Under the pieces are notes generated by a model. That model ran no database searches, was not told the DNA's origin, and was given only the letters and a program-made list of their open reading frames with translations. This document shows positions 27,684-36,659 of a stretch of 53,646 nucleotides of DNA, one piece after another. Position numbers and translations under genes: made by a program. This DNA is from Acidobacteriaceae bacterium (GTDB taxonomy: Bacteria; Acidobacteriota; Terriglobia; Terriglobales; Acidobacteriaceae): positions 1 through 53,646 of the forward strand of contig PMYL01000005.1 in NCBI GenBank assembly GCA_003170825.1, read 5' to 3'. Numbering within the stretch: the first letter of the stretch is position 1; each line of letters begins with the position of its first letter.

Positions 27684-29028
27684 GGATTTGCTTGCGCCGA
27701 TTGCAGGAGAGAACCCAGCGGGCGCGGACCTTTACTACGACAAGGTCTTCGACCAGATCAAGGAAGCGCGCAGAGAAGACGACGAGAGTCTGCCGGAAGG
27801 GGACATGGTCCTGGCCCAGAAGAAGAAGGCGGACCATCGCGTGGTCATCAAGCTGGCGGGCGATGCGCTGGCCAAGAGGAGCAAGGACCTCCGGTTGGCT
27901 GGCTGGCTTGCGGAATCACAGTTGAGGATTGAAGGGTTTCCGGTACTGGCGCCCAGTATCGAGCTGCTTCGCGCTCTCCAGGAGACCTTCTGGCCTACGC
28001 TCTATCCAGTGATCGAGGAAGGCAACGACCTTGAACTGCGCATGCTCGCGGTGGAGGCAGCCGGGGGGCTGATCACCGCTGCCGTGCGCAAAGCGCCGCT
28101 CACACGAAGCGGTCTGAGCCTGGAAGATTATCTCGAGTCTCGTGTCGTCGGCTATGAGAAAGACGCAACCACGGATGCAAAGCAGGAAGCGCGCAAGGAC
28201 GCGATCGAGCACGGCAAGCTGAGCGCCGAAGACTTCGACCAGGCGTTTGCGGCAAGTCCAAAGAGCCTCTACGTGGACGCGGAAGCAGCGCTGGCAGAAT
28301 CGCTCCTGGCAACGGAGCGTCTCGATCAGTATCAGCAGGAGACATACGGAGACAATGCACCGAATCTGTTGAAGCTGCGGGATGGGCTGGCGGAAGTTCA
28401 TCAGATAGCGGAATTGCTGCTCAACGAGCGGCGCAAGACAGAGCCGGATCCCATGCAGGTTGTGGATGAACCGCCGCCGGAGGAAGGCGGCCAGGCGGAA
28501 CAGGGAGCGGATGGGGAACCGTCCGGCGAGCCGGTTCGGCGCAGAGCTGGCCCATCCGGCCAGTTAGGCCGGACAGCCGATGCTTACGCGCTGGTTGTCG
28601 AGAGCGCCGAGTTTCTATTTGAAAAGGATCCCAAGTCTCCCATACCGTATCTTGTATGTGCCGGCTTGCGGCTGGGGGAGACGCGCATGCAGGGACCGTC
28701 GCCGGCGCCGGGCTTTGCGGTGGGGCCAGGCGCGGAGATAAGGCAATCCCTGCGGGCGCTGGCAACAAAGGGAGCTTGGCATGAGTTGCTGCGCGCTTCC
28801 CTTCCGATTCTGGCCAGCGAATGCGCCAGGGCGTGGCTCGATTTGCATCGCTACATCTGGCGAGCCGGGCAGGAGACCGGGGCGGATGCAATCTCGGATG
28901 CTGTGGCGGGAACCGTGAAGAGTCTTCTCGCTGTTCGGCCCGAGTTACGGTACTGGACTCTTGAAGACGACACTGGAGCAGCGAATCCTGAGACGCAGCA
29001 GTGGCTGGATGCAACCGTTCTGCAATAG
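27670..29028 (+). CDS. tssA: TssA (ImpA) cap/baseplate organiser
   Basis: A 452-residue protein with the ImpA N-terminal domain: PIAGENPAGADLYYDKVFDQIKEARREDD (about 10-38) and KDLRLAGWLAESQLRIEGFPVL...LRALQETFWPTLYP (77-120). A charged, disordered middle (about 255-300, EPPPEEGGQAEQG) and a helical C-terminal domain follow. TssA primes and coordinates tube and sheath polymerisation at the baseplate. An AAGGAG ribosome site lies inside the end of tagJ. The N-domain call is firm; the exact TssA subclass is not assigned. Confidence 0.92.
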   Translation: MPLREDLLAPIAGENPAGADLYYDKVFDQIKEARREDDESLPEGDMVLAQKKKADHRVVIKLAGDALAKRSKDLRLAGWLAESQLRIEGFPVLAPSIELLRALQETFWPTLYPVIEEGNDLELRMLAVEAAGGLITAAVRKAPLTRSGLSLEDYLESRVVGYEKDATTDAKQEARKDAIEHGKLSAEDFDQAFAASPKSLYVDAEAALAESLLATERLDQYQQETYGDNAPNLLKLRDGLAEVHQIAELLLNERRKTEPDPMQVVDEPPPEEGGQAEQGADGEPSGEPVRRRAGPSGQLGRTADAYALVVESAEFLFEKDPKSPIPYLVCAGLRLGETRMQGPSPAPGFAVGPGAEIRQSLRALATKGAWHELLRASLPILASECARAWLDLHRYIWRAGQETGADAISDAVAGTVKSLLAVRPELRYWTLEDDTGAANPETQQWLDATVLQ

Positions 29029-29057
29029 CGCGTATGCAGTGATTTCGGGAGGAAGCG

Positions 29058-29522
29058 TTGGCCAGAACCAAGTCTGAAATTCTGATCACGCAGTCGTTGA
29101 TCGATCGGCTGGTCGATGTCGAGCAGTGGCCCGAAACACGCGCCGCATCCATCGGTATGTATCGCGAGTCGATCAAACGGGATCTGGAGTGGCTGTTGAA
29201 TACCAGGCAGCCCGTCATTCCGGAGTTGGAATCCTATCCCGCCACCGCCGCCTCGGTGTTGAATTTTGGGTTGCCGGACATTCACAGTTTTGATGGCTCC
29301 GCGGGTAAGGAGCAAAATGCCCTGACGGTTGCCCTGGAGAAGTGTGTTCGAACTTTTGAACCCAGGATCAATCAGCCTCGTGTTTATCTGACCCGCTCGG
29401 ATCATCTGACCCGGAGCCTGAAGTTTCATATCGAGGGACAGGTCTTCTACGAGAACATGAAAGAGGAGATCAAATTCGACACCGTGCTGGAGTTGATCAG
29501 CGGCGAGTACGAGGTGAAATAG
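29058..29522 (+). CDS. tssE: TssE baseplate wedge protein (gp25-like)
   Basis: A TTG start at 29058 is supported by GGGAGGA 3-4 bases before it. The 154-residue protein carries the gp25-type pattern SIKRDLEWLLNTRQP (helix), VLNFGLPDI, and the TFEPRINQPRVYL element, then a closing strand KFHIEGQVFYE. It forms the baseplate wedge with TssF and TssG and contacts the sheath start. It lies between tssA (29 bases) and tssF (4 bases). Confidence 0.92.
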   Translation: MARTKSEILITQSLIDRLVDVEQWPETRAASIGMYRESIKRDLEWLLNTRQPVIPELESYPATAASVLNFGLPDIHSFDGSAGKEQNALTVALEKCVRTFEPRINQPRVYLTRSDHLTRSLKFHIEGQVFYENMKEEIKFDTVLELISGEYEVK

Positions 29523-29526
29523 GGAC

Positions 29527-31374
29527 ATGCGCGAAGAACTGCTGGAATACTATGAGCGCGAGCTGACCTACCTGCGCCAGATGGGCGGCGAATTCGCGCG
29601 CAAGTATCCGAAGGTTGCGGGGAGGCTTTTGCTCGATCCGGATCGCTGCGACGATCCGCACGTGAGCCGTCTCCTTGAGGGCTTCGCGTTTCTTGCCGCC
29701 CGCGTGCATCGCAGGATCGACGACGATTTTCCCGAGATCAGTGAATCCCTCACCAGAATCATCCATCCGGGCTATCTCCGTCCCATACCTTCGATGACCA
29801 TCGTGGAATGCCAGCCAGACCCGGCCCAGGGCAAGAAGACGGCGGGGATGCGCATTCCGCGAGGGACGCCGCTGGTGACAAAGGCGACGGTCGAGGGGCT
29901 GCCTTGCCGCTTTCTTACTGCGCATGACGTGGATCTTTGGCCATTTTCGGTCGCGGCAGCGGAGTGGCGTCAACCGGAGCGGATGCAGCGGCCGCCCCGC
30001 GCCTCTGTGGGAATCCAGGCCGTGGCGGCGGCTCGTTTGCGGCTTCGTTGCCAGAGGGATGTGGTTTTCTCCGGGCTTCCGCTTTCCCGCCTGCGCTTTC
30101 ATCTGGCCGGGGATGCGAGCGTCGTGTATTCGCTGTATGAGCTTCTTTCTGAAAAATGCATCGAGATTCAGCTTCGCGATCCGAAGGATGAGAAAAAGCT
30201 GATCAGCCTGGAGCCATCGCGGCTTCGCATGGTAGGGTTCGACGCTGAGGAAAGCCTCTTGCCCTTTGTACGGCGCTCCATGGATGGGCACCGGCTTCTC
30301 CAGGAGTACTTTGCCCTCCCCGAGAAGTTCCTGTTTTTCGACCTCGAAGGCCTGGAGCCGCTGGCACAGGCAGGCTTTGGCGAAGAGGCCGAGATCGTTT
30401 TCCTGTTTTCGAGCTTCGAACGCGCCGAACGGCAACAGGTTCTGGAGCTCGGCGTCAACGAGCGGACATTCCGGCTCGGATGCACTCCGGCAATCAATCT
30501 TTTCCCGCAGAGCGCCGAGCCCATCCTCCTGAGTCAGACGCGGCATGATTACACCATCGTCCCGGATAACCGCCATTCCACGGTAATGGAGATATTCAGC
30601 ATTGAAGAGGTGATCGCAACCAATCCAAGATTGCGGCAATCGATCGTGCTGGAGCCCATGCATGCGTACCGGTATCAAACGCGCAACCGCGAGGATCTTG
30701 CATTCTGGGTAGCAACCCGGCACCTGAACGAATTTGGCGAGCGGGAACCATCGACGATGACCATCTCCGTGGTTGACCTGACGGGCAATTTCACGGAACC
30801 CGAGGCGGACGTGCTGATGGTGCGGACCCTTTGCACAAATTTCGATTTGCCTTCCCGCTTCCAGTTTGGATCCGAAGCCGGCGACTTTGAAGCAGTCGGG
30901 TACGCGGCGGCCAAGACTGTAACTGCGTTGCGGCGCCCCACGGCGAGCGTCAATCCAACCGGAGGGCAGGGACATTTCTGGCGGTTGATCTCCCTGCTCT
31001 CTTTGAACTATCTGTCTCTCAACGAAGAGGGCCGGACGGCTATGCAGGAGATACTGCGGCTGCATAACATGTCCGACTCGGCGGCCAGCGAGAACCAGGT
31101 GGGATCGATATTGAAGATGAATTCTTCGCCCGGTTTTGCGTTGGTCGACTCAGCCTATGGACTTATCCCCGCGCGGGGAACGCGAGTGGAAATGGAGTTT
31201 GACGAACAGCAGTTTGCCGGCAGCGGATTGTATCTGTTTGCAGCCGTTCTCGATAGGTTTCTTGCCAGTTACGCTTCAATGAACAGCTTTTCGCAACTTA
31301 CAGCACGGAGTACTCTACGAAAGGAGGCGATGGGGAAATGGCCGCCGAGAGCTGGGACTCAAGCGCTGCTGTAA
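29527..31374 (+). CDS. tssF: TssF baseplate wedge protein
   Basis: A 615-residue protein starting MREELLEYYERELTYLRQMGGEFARKYPKVAGRL. It has the family hallmark DPHVSRLLEGFAFLAARVHRRIDDDFPEISESLTRIIHPGYLRPIPSM. The middle HDYTIVPDN and the C-terminal domain ending in GLYLFAAVLDRFLASYASMNSFSQL match TssF. Two TssF pack with one TssG per wedge. It overlaps tssG by 37 bases. Confidence 0.95.
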   Translation: MREELLEYYERELTYLRQMGGEFARKYPKVAGRLLLDPDRCDDPHVSRLLEGFAFLAARVHRRIDDDFPEISESLTRIIHPGYLRPIPSMTIVECQPDPAQGKKTAGMRIPRGTPLVTKATVEGLPCRFLTAHDVDLWPFSVAAAEWRQPERMQRPPRASVGIQAVAAARLRLRCQRDVVFSGLPLSRLRFHLAGDASVVYSLYELLSEKCIEIQLRDPKDEKKLISLEPSRLRMVGFDAEESLLPFVRRSMDGHRLLQEYFALPEKFLFFDLEGLEPLAQAGFGEEAEIVFLFSSFERAERQQVLELGVNERTFRLGCTPAINLFPQSAEPILLSQTRHDYTIVPDNRHSTVMEIFSIEEVIATNPRLRQSIVLEPMHAYRYQTRNREDLAFWVATRHLNEFGEREPSTMTISVVDLTGNFTEPEADVLMVRTLCTNFDLPSRFQFGSEAGDFEAVGYAAAKTVTALRRPTASVNPTGGQGHFWRLISLLSLNYLSLNEEGRTAMQEILRLHNMSDSAASENQVGSILKMNSSPGFALVDSAYGLIPARGTRVEMEFDEQQFAGSGLYLFAAVLDRFLASYASMNSFSQLTARSTLRKEAMGKWPPRAGTQALL

Positions 31375-32408
31375 CCGGGCAGACAAGTGGAAAAGACGAT
31401 GGACCCGATTTTCGGAATCTTCGCAAGATGTTGGATGAAGAGCCGTTTCGGGTGCACTTCTTTCAGGCTGTGCGCATGCTTCAGAGAATGGAGCAGGATC
31501 GCAAGCCGGTTGGGTATTTCATCACGCCTCAGGGAGAGACGATCCGGTTTTCGGCGCGCACTTCGCTTGCGTTTCCGCCCAGCGAGATTTACGACTTGCG
31601 GCGCGCGGAGAACGGCCAGATGAGCATGACGGTGGAGTTCATGGGTCTCTGCGCCGCAATCTCCGTCATGCCGGCGCCCTATACGGAGTTTCTGATTGCG
31701 CGAGCCCGGGAGAAAGACCATGTCATGGAAGATTTTTTGAACATCTTCAACCATCGCATGATTTCATTCTTCTACCGAGGCTGGGAAAAGTATCGTTTTT
31801 TCATCGAATACGAGAAATCGAGAGAGGATCGTCTTTCCGACCGCCTTCTCGATCTGTTGGGTCTTGGCACTGAGGGGTTGCGCGGGCGAGGCGGAATTCC
31901 GGATGATGCGTATCTGAACTACGTTGGTCTTTTGGCGCGTCAGGTACGCTCAGCAGCTTCTCTGCAGCAGATTCTCGAGGACTACTTCGGCGTCCAGGTG
32001 CGCATCCAGCAGTTTGCCGGCGCGTGGCGCAAACTCAATCCCGAGAATCAGACCTGTTTCACTGGATTCGGCGGGGCGAGCGAACGTCTGGGTGTGGGGG
32101 TCGTGGCCGGGGACGAAGTTTGGGATCATCACGGACGAATCCGCATTTCGTTGGGCCCGATGCGCTTCGCGCAGTATCTGAAGTTCTTGCCGGGACAGGA
32201 CGCTTACCACGAACTGGTTGCATGGTTGAAGTTTTATTCAAATGGGAGTTACGAGACAGAAGTGCAACTGGTCCTGGCGCGGGAAGATGCCCCGCCCTGC
32301 GAGTTGGGGTCGGGCGGGGAAAAGCGTCCGCAACTGGGGCTGGTGAGCTGGTTGAAAACCAAGCCGCTCGAGCGCGATCCCGCCGATGCGACTTATCTGG
32401 TGCAGTAA
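31338..32408 (+). CDS. tssG: TssG baseplate wedge protein
   Basis: A 356-residue protein with the TssG start EPFRVHFFQAVRMLQRM (about 36-52), RFSARTSLAFPPSEI, VEFMGLCA, DFLNIFNHRMISFFYRGWEKY, and the C-terminal LGVGVVAGDEVWDHHGRIRISLGPM. An AAGGAGG ribosome site at 31321-31327 lies inside the end of tssF. The N-terminal 30 residues are a variable Ser/Ala/Thr tail. It bridges TssF and TssK in the wedge. Confidence 0.95.
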   Translation: MAAESWDSSAAVTGQTSGKDDGPDFRNLRKMLDEEPFRVHFFQAVRMLQRMEQDRKPVGYFITPQGETIRFSARTSLAFPPSEIYDLRRAENGQMSMTVEFMGLCAAISVMPAPYTEFLIARAREKDHVMEDFLNIFNHRMISFFYRGWEKYRFFIEYEKSREDRLSDRLLDLLGLGTEGLRGRGGIPDDAYLNYVGLLARQVRSAASLQQILEDYFGVQVRIQQFAGAWRKLNPENQTCFTGFGGASERLGVGVVAGDEVWDHHGRIRISLGPMRFAQYLKFLPGQDAYHELVAWLKFYSNGSYETEVQLVLAREDAPPCELGSGGEKRPQLGLVSWLKTKPLERDPADATYLVQ

Positions 32409-32439
32409 GAGAATCTTGAGTCCGAGGTTATGAAAGGCT

Positions 32440-35109
32440 ATGAGCACAAATCTGAAAGCACTCATCGACAAGTTGAACGATACCACGCGGCGGGCACTTG
32501 AATCCGCGGCCGGCCTGTGCGTGGCGCGGACGCACTATGACATCGAGATCGAACACTATCTCCTGAAGGCGCTCGATGGCAGCGACAACGACATTGCCGC
32601 GATCCTCAAGCACTTTGGGGTTGACCGCTCCCGATTGACCAAGGAGCTTGAGCGCAGCCTGGATTCTCTGAAGAGCGGCAATGCGCGCTCGCCGGCCTTC
32701 AGCCCTGCCGTGGTCAAGATGCTCTCCGAAGCGTGGACGGTTGCCAGCATCGACTTCAACGCGGGGAATATCCGCACGGGGTTCACCCTGCTTGCGCTGT
32801 TGGGCCACGACGAGCTTGCGCGGATCGTGAAGGACATCAGCAAGGAGTTACAAGTTATCAACGTGGACGGCCTGCGGAGCGCCTTCTACGACATCGTGGC
32901 CAAGTCAAACGAGACGCAGACCAGCCTGGCTGCCGCTGGTGACGGGAAAGAGGAACGCGCCGGTGGAGTGGACGGTGCTGCTCCAGCCTCGAAGGGCAAG
33001 ACGCCGCATCTGGATCAATACACGGTGAACCTGACTGCGAACGCCAAGGCTGGGAAGATTGACCCGGTGCTGGGGCGCGACCAGGAGATTCGTCAGATGA
33101 TCGACATTCTCATGCGGCGGCGTCAGAACAATCCGATTCTGACCGGAGAGGCCGGCGTCGGCAAGACGGCTGTGGTGGAGGGTTTTGCCAATCGCCTTGT
33201 CAGCGGCGATGTTCCGCCGGCATTGATGGGCGTTCATATACACAGTCTCGACCTGGCGCTGTTGCAGGCGGGCGCAGGAGTTAAAGGAGAGTTCGAGAAC
33301 CGGTTGAAGGGACTGATCAACGAGGTAAAGTCTTCAACCGAGAAGATCATTCTTTTCATCGATGAAGCCCACACCATGATTGGTGCGGGCGGACAGGCGG
33401 GACAGGGCGATGCGGCCAATCTGCTGAAGCCCGCGCTTGCCCGCGGGGAACTGCGCACCATCGCCGCAACCACCTGGTCGGAGTACAAGAAGTACTTCGA
33501 GAAGGATCCGGCGCTGGCCAGAAGGTTTCAGGTTGTAAAGGTTGAAGAGCCTACTGAAGAGGTTGCCTGCACCATGCTGCGGGGCATTGCGGCGTCGCTC
33601 GAGAAACACCACAACCTGAGAATCCTCGATGAAGCAGTTACTGCGACAGTTAAGTTGTCGCATCGCTATATCGCCGGCCGGCAACTGCCGGACAAGGCTG
33701 TAAGCGTCCTTGATACGGCGTGTGCGCGGCTCTCTTTGGGGCAGAACTCGACTCCTCCCCGGTTGGAGGATACTCTGCGGCAGATCGACGCGCTCGAAGT
33801 GCAAAAGCGGATACTCGAGCGGGAGACGAAGATAGGCGCCGATCACGCGGAGAAATTGGCTGAGATAGAGACTCAGATCGCCGCCGCGAAACAGGAGCGG
33901 GATATTCTCAAGGAGCAATGGGAGAAAGAAAAGACTCTGACGAAAAAGATTCGCGGTCTGCAGGAGAGCCTGGAGTCGCCTGAGAAGAAGGGGCCTAAGG
34001 CATCGGCGAAAGAGAGCGAAGTACGGGCCGAACTCGCCCAGCTTGAGGCTGAGCTTGCCACATTACAGGGTGAGCGGGGCATGATGCGCGTCTCTGTGGA
34101 TGCGCAGATCGTCGGCGAGGTCATCTCAGCTTGGACGGGAATTCCTCTCGGCAAGATGGTCCGCAACGAGATCGAGACGGTGCTCACGCTCGATGAACAT
34201 TTGAAGAAGCGCGTGATCGGACAGGATCATGCGCTCGCCGCCATTGCGCAGAGAATACTCACCTCGCGAGCCAACCTGGACGATCCGGTCAAGCCGGTCG
34301 GGGTTTTTCTGCTGATTGGACCAAGCGGAGTTGGTAAGACGGAGACGGCCATCGCGCTTTCCGACGTTCTGTACGGTGGTGAACGCAATATGATCACCAT
34401 CAACATGTCGGAATTTCAGGAAGCCCATACGGTTTCAACCCTCAAGGGATCGCCCCCAGGATATGTCGGCTACGGCGAGGGCGGCGTGCTGACCGAAGCA
34501 GTCAGGCGCAGGCCCTATTCGGTTGTGCTGTTGGACGAAGTCGAGAAGGCGCACCCCGATGTGCTGGAGCTGTTCTTCCAGGTGTTCGACAAAGGCAGGA
34601 TGGAAGATGGAGAGGGCCGCGAGATCGACTTTCGGAACACGATTATTCTGCTGACCAGCAATGCGGCTACGGATACGTTCATGAAGCTTTGCGCCGATCC
34701 GGAGACAATGCCCGACAGTCAGGGCATGTTACAGGCTCTCAAGCCGGAGTTGAACAAGATATTCAAGCCGGCGTTTCTTGGCAGGCTGTTGATCGTGCCT
34801 TATTTCCCAATCAGGGACGAGGCTATGAAGCTCATTATTCGACTGAAGCTGGGGAAGATTCAGCGGCGTCTGATGGAATCGCACAAGATCGCTCTTGAGT
34901 ACGACGATGTACTTTTGAACGAAGTGGCCGGGCGCTGCACTGAAGTCGAGAGCGGAGCCAGGAACGTCGATAACATCCTGTCGAACACCATGCTGCCGGA
35001 TCTATCGCGCCAAATTCTGTCGCGGATTGCCGAAGGAGCCTCCGCGGACAAGGTAAGCATTTCAGTCAAGGACGGCGCGCTGACCTACGAGTGGAGCATG
35101 GCGAGCTAG
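32440..35109 (+). CDS. tssH: TssH (ClpV) AAA+ sheath disassembly ATPase
   Basis: An 889-residue protein. The Clp N-domain (1 to about 160) is followed by a disordered linker and then AAA-1 with Walker A GEAGVGKT (236-243) and Walker [10 protein letters not shown] (303-311). A coiled-coil middle domain (about 440-560) precedes AAA-2 with Walker A GPSGVGKT (627-634) and Walker [12 protein letters not shown] (near 695). The N-domain and middle insertion fit ClpV rather than ClpB, as does its place at the end of the tss operon. It unfolds contracted TssB/TssC for reuse. Confidence 0.95.
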   Translation: MSTNLKALIDKLNDTTRRALESAAGLCVARTHYDIEIEHYLLKALDGSDNDIAAILKHFGVDRSRLTKELERSLDSLKSGNARSPAFSPAVVKMLSEAWTVASIDFNAGNIRTGFTLLALLGHDELARIVKDISKELQVINVDGLRSAFYDIVAKSNETQTSLAAAGDGKEERAGGVDGAAPASKGKTPHLDQYTVNLTANAKAGKIDPVLGRDQEIRQMIDILMRRRQNNPILTGEAGVGKTAVVEGFANRLVSGDVPPALMGVHIHSLDLALLQAGAGVKGEFENRLKGLINEVKSSTEKIILFIDEAHTMIGAGGQAGQGDAANLLKPALARGELRTIAATTWSEYKKYFEKDPALARRFQVVKVEEPTEEVACTMLRGIAASLEKHHNLRILDEAVTATVKLSHRYIAGRQLPDKAVSVLDTACARLSLGQNSTPPRLEDTLRQIDALEVQKRILERETKIGADHAEKLAEIETQIAAAKQERDILKEQWEKEKTLTKKIRGLQESLESPEKKGPKASAKESEVRAELAQLEAELATLQGERGMMRVSVDAQIVGEVISAWTGIPLGKMVRNEIETVLTLDEHLKKRVIGQDHALAAIAQRILTSRANLDDPVKPVGVFLLIGPSGVGKTETAIALSDVLYGGERNMITINMSEFQEAHTVSTLKGSPPGYVGYGEGGVLTEAVRRRPYSVVLLDEVEKAHPDVLELFFQVFDKGRMEDGEGREIDFRNTIILLTSNAATDTFMKLCADPETMPDSQGMLQALKPELNKIFKPAFLGRLLIVPYFPIRDEAMKLIIRLKLGKIQRRLMESHKIALEYDDVLLNEVAGRCTEVESGARNVDNILSNTMLPDLSRQILSRIAEGASADKVSISVKDGALTYEWSMAS

Positions 35110-35196
35110 CGGGGCATCAAGGGGGCGCTGCGCCCCATCCCTGTGCCCGGTGGGCGGCGCAAGGAAGGGGCGTAGCGTTCCGCAAGGGGGATCGAA

Positions 35197-35994
35197 GTGG
35201 ACGGTTGCATGTGTCATATCAATCGAGCGGATGTCCGCCACTATTCCGCAATGTGGGTGGGGCCGATCACGAACCCTGATGACCAAAGGGTGCACGCGCC
35301 TAGCACTGGGTGCGTTATCACCTTCGCCGGCCAAGGGGAGGACGAAATGCCGGAGCTGGTCGACGCTGGCTGGTTCAAGCGCCACGCCTACGACCACGCC
35401 AAGCGTCGCGAGTTTTTCGTCGAGAGAGCCCCGGGGGTTCCCGTCGTTCTGCCCAAAGGCGCCACGGTGGCTGATCGGTACTCCATAACCGGCAAGCTGA
35501 TGTCGCCGGTCTCAAACCTTAGCCCCGTAGCCGCCGCCGGCCGGGAGACCTATCAGGTATATCGCAAGTTGGAGCAGGAAGAAGCCAAGTTGGATGCGGA
35601 TGCGGCCGCCGCGTCTGGGATAGGAAAGCTTGCTATACCGTTTTATGAAGCGGCCGCCGAAGCCTATTCCGGCAATGCTTGGTCCTATCTGAGGGAGAGG
35701 CTTTTCATCAACGTCGGGACGGGGGGCAAGTACGACTACCAGAGATCGGGAGACCAAATCTTTGGTGAAGTTGTTGGATTCGAGCAGTTGCCCCAGTTCA
35801 GAGATGTTTCGAATTTCAACGTGGGGCTGTTTTGCCAAAAGGCCGGTTTGACGCTGGAACAAACGCTCAAAACTGCGGGAGATTTCGCCAAGAAGGCTTC
35901 TTCGAACGCCGCTCCGAAACAGCCGTACGGACTGGATCCAAGAACTAAGGAGTTCATCCAAACGGGCCATATCAAAGCACAGCTCTATGATTGA
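35197..35994 (+). CDS. Candidate T6SS effector with toxin-44-like C-terminal domain
   Basis: A GTG start at 35197 follows AAGGGGG by 6 bases. A 265-residue protein with an unrecognised N-terminal part (1-160) and a C-terminal domain (about 165-262): GGKYDYQ (176-182), then FRDVSNFNVGLFCQKAGLTLEQTL (201-224), and YGLDPRTKEFIQTGHI (244-259). This order (a 'GGxxDYK'-type turn, an 'FGNFxxG' helix, then 'PYGxDPxDxxxIxxG') resembles the polymorphic toxin type 44 domain; the match is from memory of the family pattern. It lies 87 bases behind tssH and just before vgrG. The next gene is the likely immunity partner. Possible alternative: a structural T6SS accessory. Confidence 0.7.
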   Translation: MDGCMCHINRADVRHYSAMWVGPITNPDDQRVHAPSTGCVITFAGQGEDEMPELVDAGWFKRHAYDHAKRREFFVERAPGVPVVLPKGATVADRYSITGKLMSPVSNLSPVAAAGRETYQVYRKLEQEEAKLDADAAAASGIGKLAIPFYEAAAEAYSGNAWSYLRERLFINVGTGGKYDYQRSGDQIFGEVVGFEQLPQFRDVSNFNVGLFCQKAGLTLEQTLKTAGDFAKKASSNAAPKQPYGLDPRTKEFIQTGHIKAQLYD

Positions 35995-36061
35995 ACCGCT
36001 TTGTGATGCGCATACAGCCTGACGCGGCAAGAGCCTGCTGGTGAATGGTGAGGAGACAAAA

Positions 36062-36544
36062 GTGAAGCTGCGCAGGATTGGGTGGAAGGGAGCGGCTGGC
36101 GGCGCCGGCGTTTTGCTGCTGCTGGGGGTAGCATATGTGTTGCTGGCCTCGGTCGGACTCGTCCCCGCGCCGTTCACGTGCATGACAGAGACACGAGCCA
36201 GAGTCACCAATCTTGCGGACGGCGACTTTGAGATCACCCATACGGACTGCGATACCCTGGCAAAAGAGGAGTTTGTCAGTGTGTGGGTCGCGAAGGCGAA
36301 AAGAGGGTCATGGTTTGCAGGTTTGTTCCCAACCAGGACGCTGTTGTTCCGCTACGACCCGGCCATGCTCGACAGCCCTTTGCCGTCCATCCGCGCCGCG
36401 GGGCCGCATAGGATCGTGATTTCCATCCCGCGTGTTTCCTCAGTGATGTTTCAGAGCAGAAGCTGGGGCGATGTCTCCATCGACTACGAGATCGAACAGG
36501 TTGACTATCCCGCACCGGGGCCGTCGCAGCAGACGCCCCATTAG
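36062..36544 (+). CDS. Membrane-anchored small protein, candidate immunity to the toxin-44-like effector
   Basis: A GTG at 36062 has GAGGAG 6 bases before it and is preferred over the GTG at 36041. The 160-residue protein begins MKLRRIGWKG, has one membrane helix (about 12-33) and then a periplasmic beta-rich domain of about 120 residues with two Cys (FTCMTE and HTDCDT). No family is recognised. The position between the effector and vgrG suits an immunity protein. A periplasmic domain would imply that the toxin acts in the periplasm; that is inference. Confidence 0.7.
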   Translation: MKLRRIGWKGAAGGAGVLLLLGVAYVLLASVGLVPAPFTCMTETRARVTNLADGDFEITHTDCDTLAKEEFVSVWVAKAKRGSWFAGLFPTRTLLFRYDPAMLDSPLPSIRAAGPHRIVISIPRVSSVMFQSRSWGDVSIDYEIEQVDYPAPGPSQQTPH

Positions 36545-36659
36545 TTTTGGAAGTTGTACTATTTGTCACAGGAATTGTTTGACTAGAGGACCCGTTTGGA
36601 TACGCGGTTGACGGCAGACTTCGCCGGGGACAAGAGCAAGAACGAGAGAAGGGATCAGC

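Noticed and set aside
35122..35136. GGGGCG/CGCCCC hairpin after tssH as a terminator
   Set aside because: It has a six-base stem with a three-base loop and no T run, and the downstream effector genes probably continue the operon.
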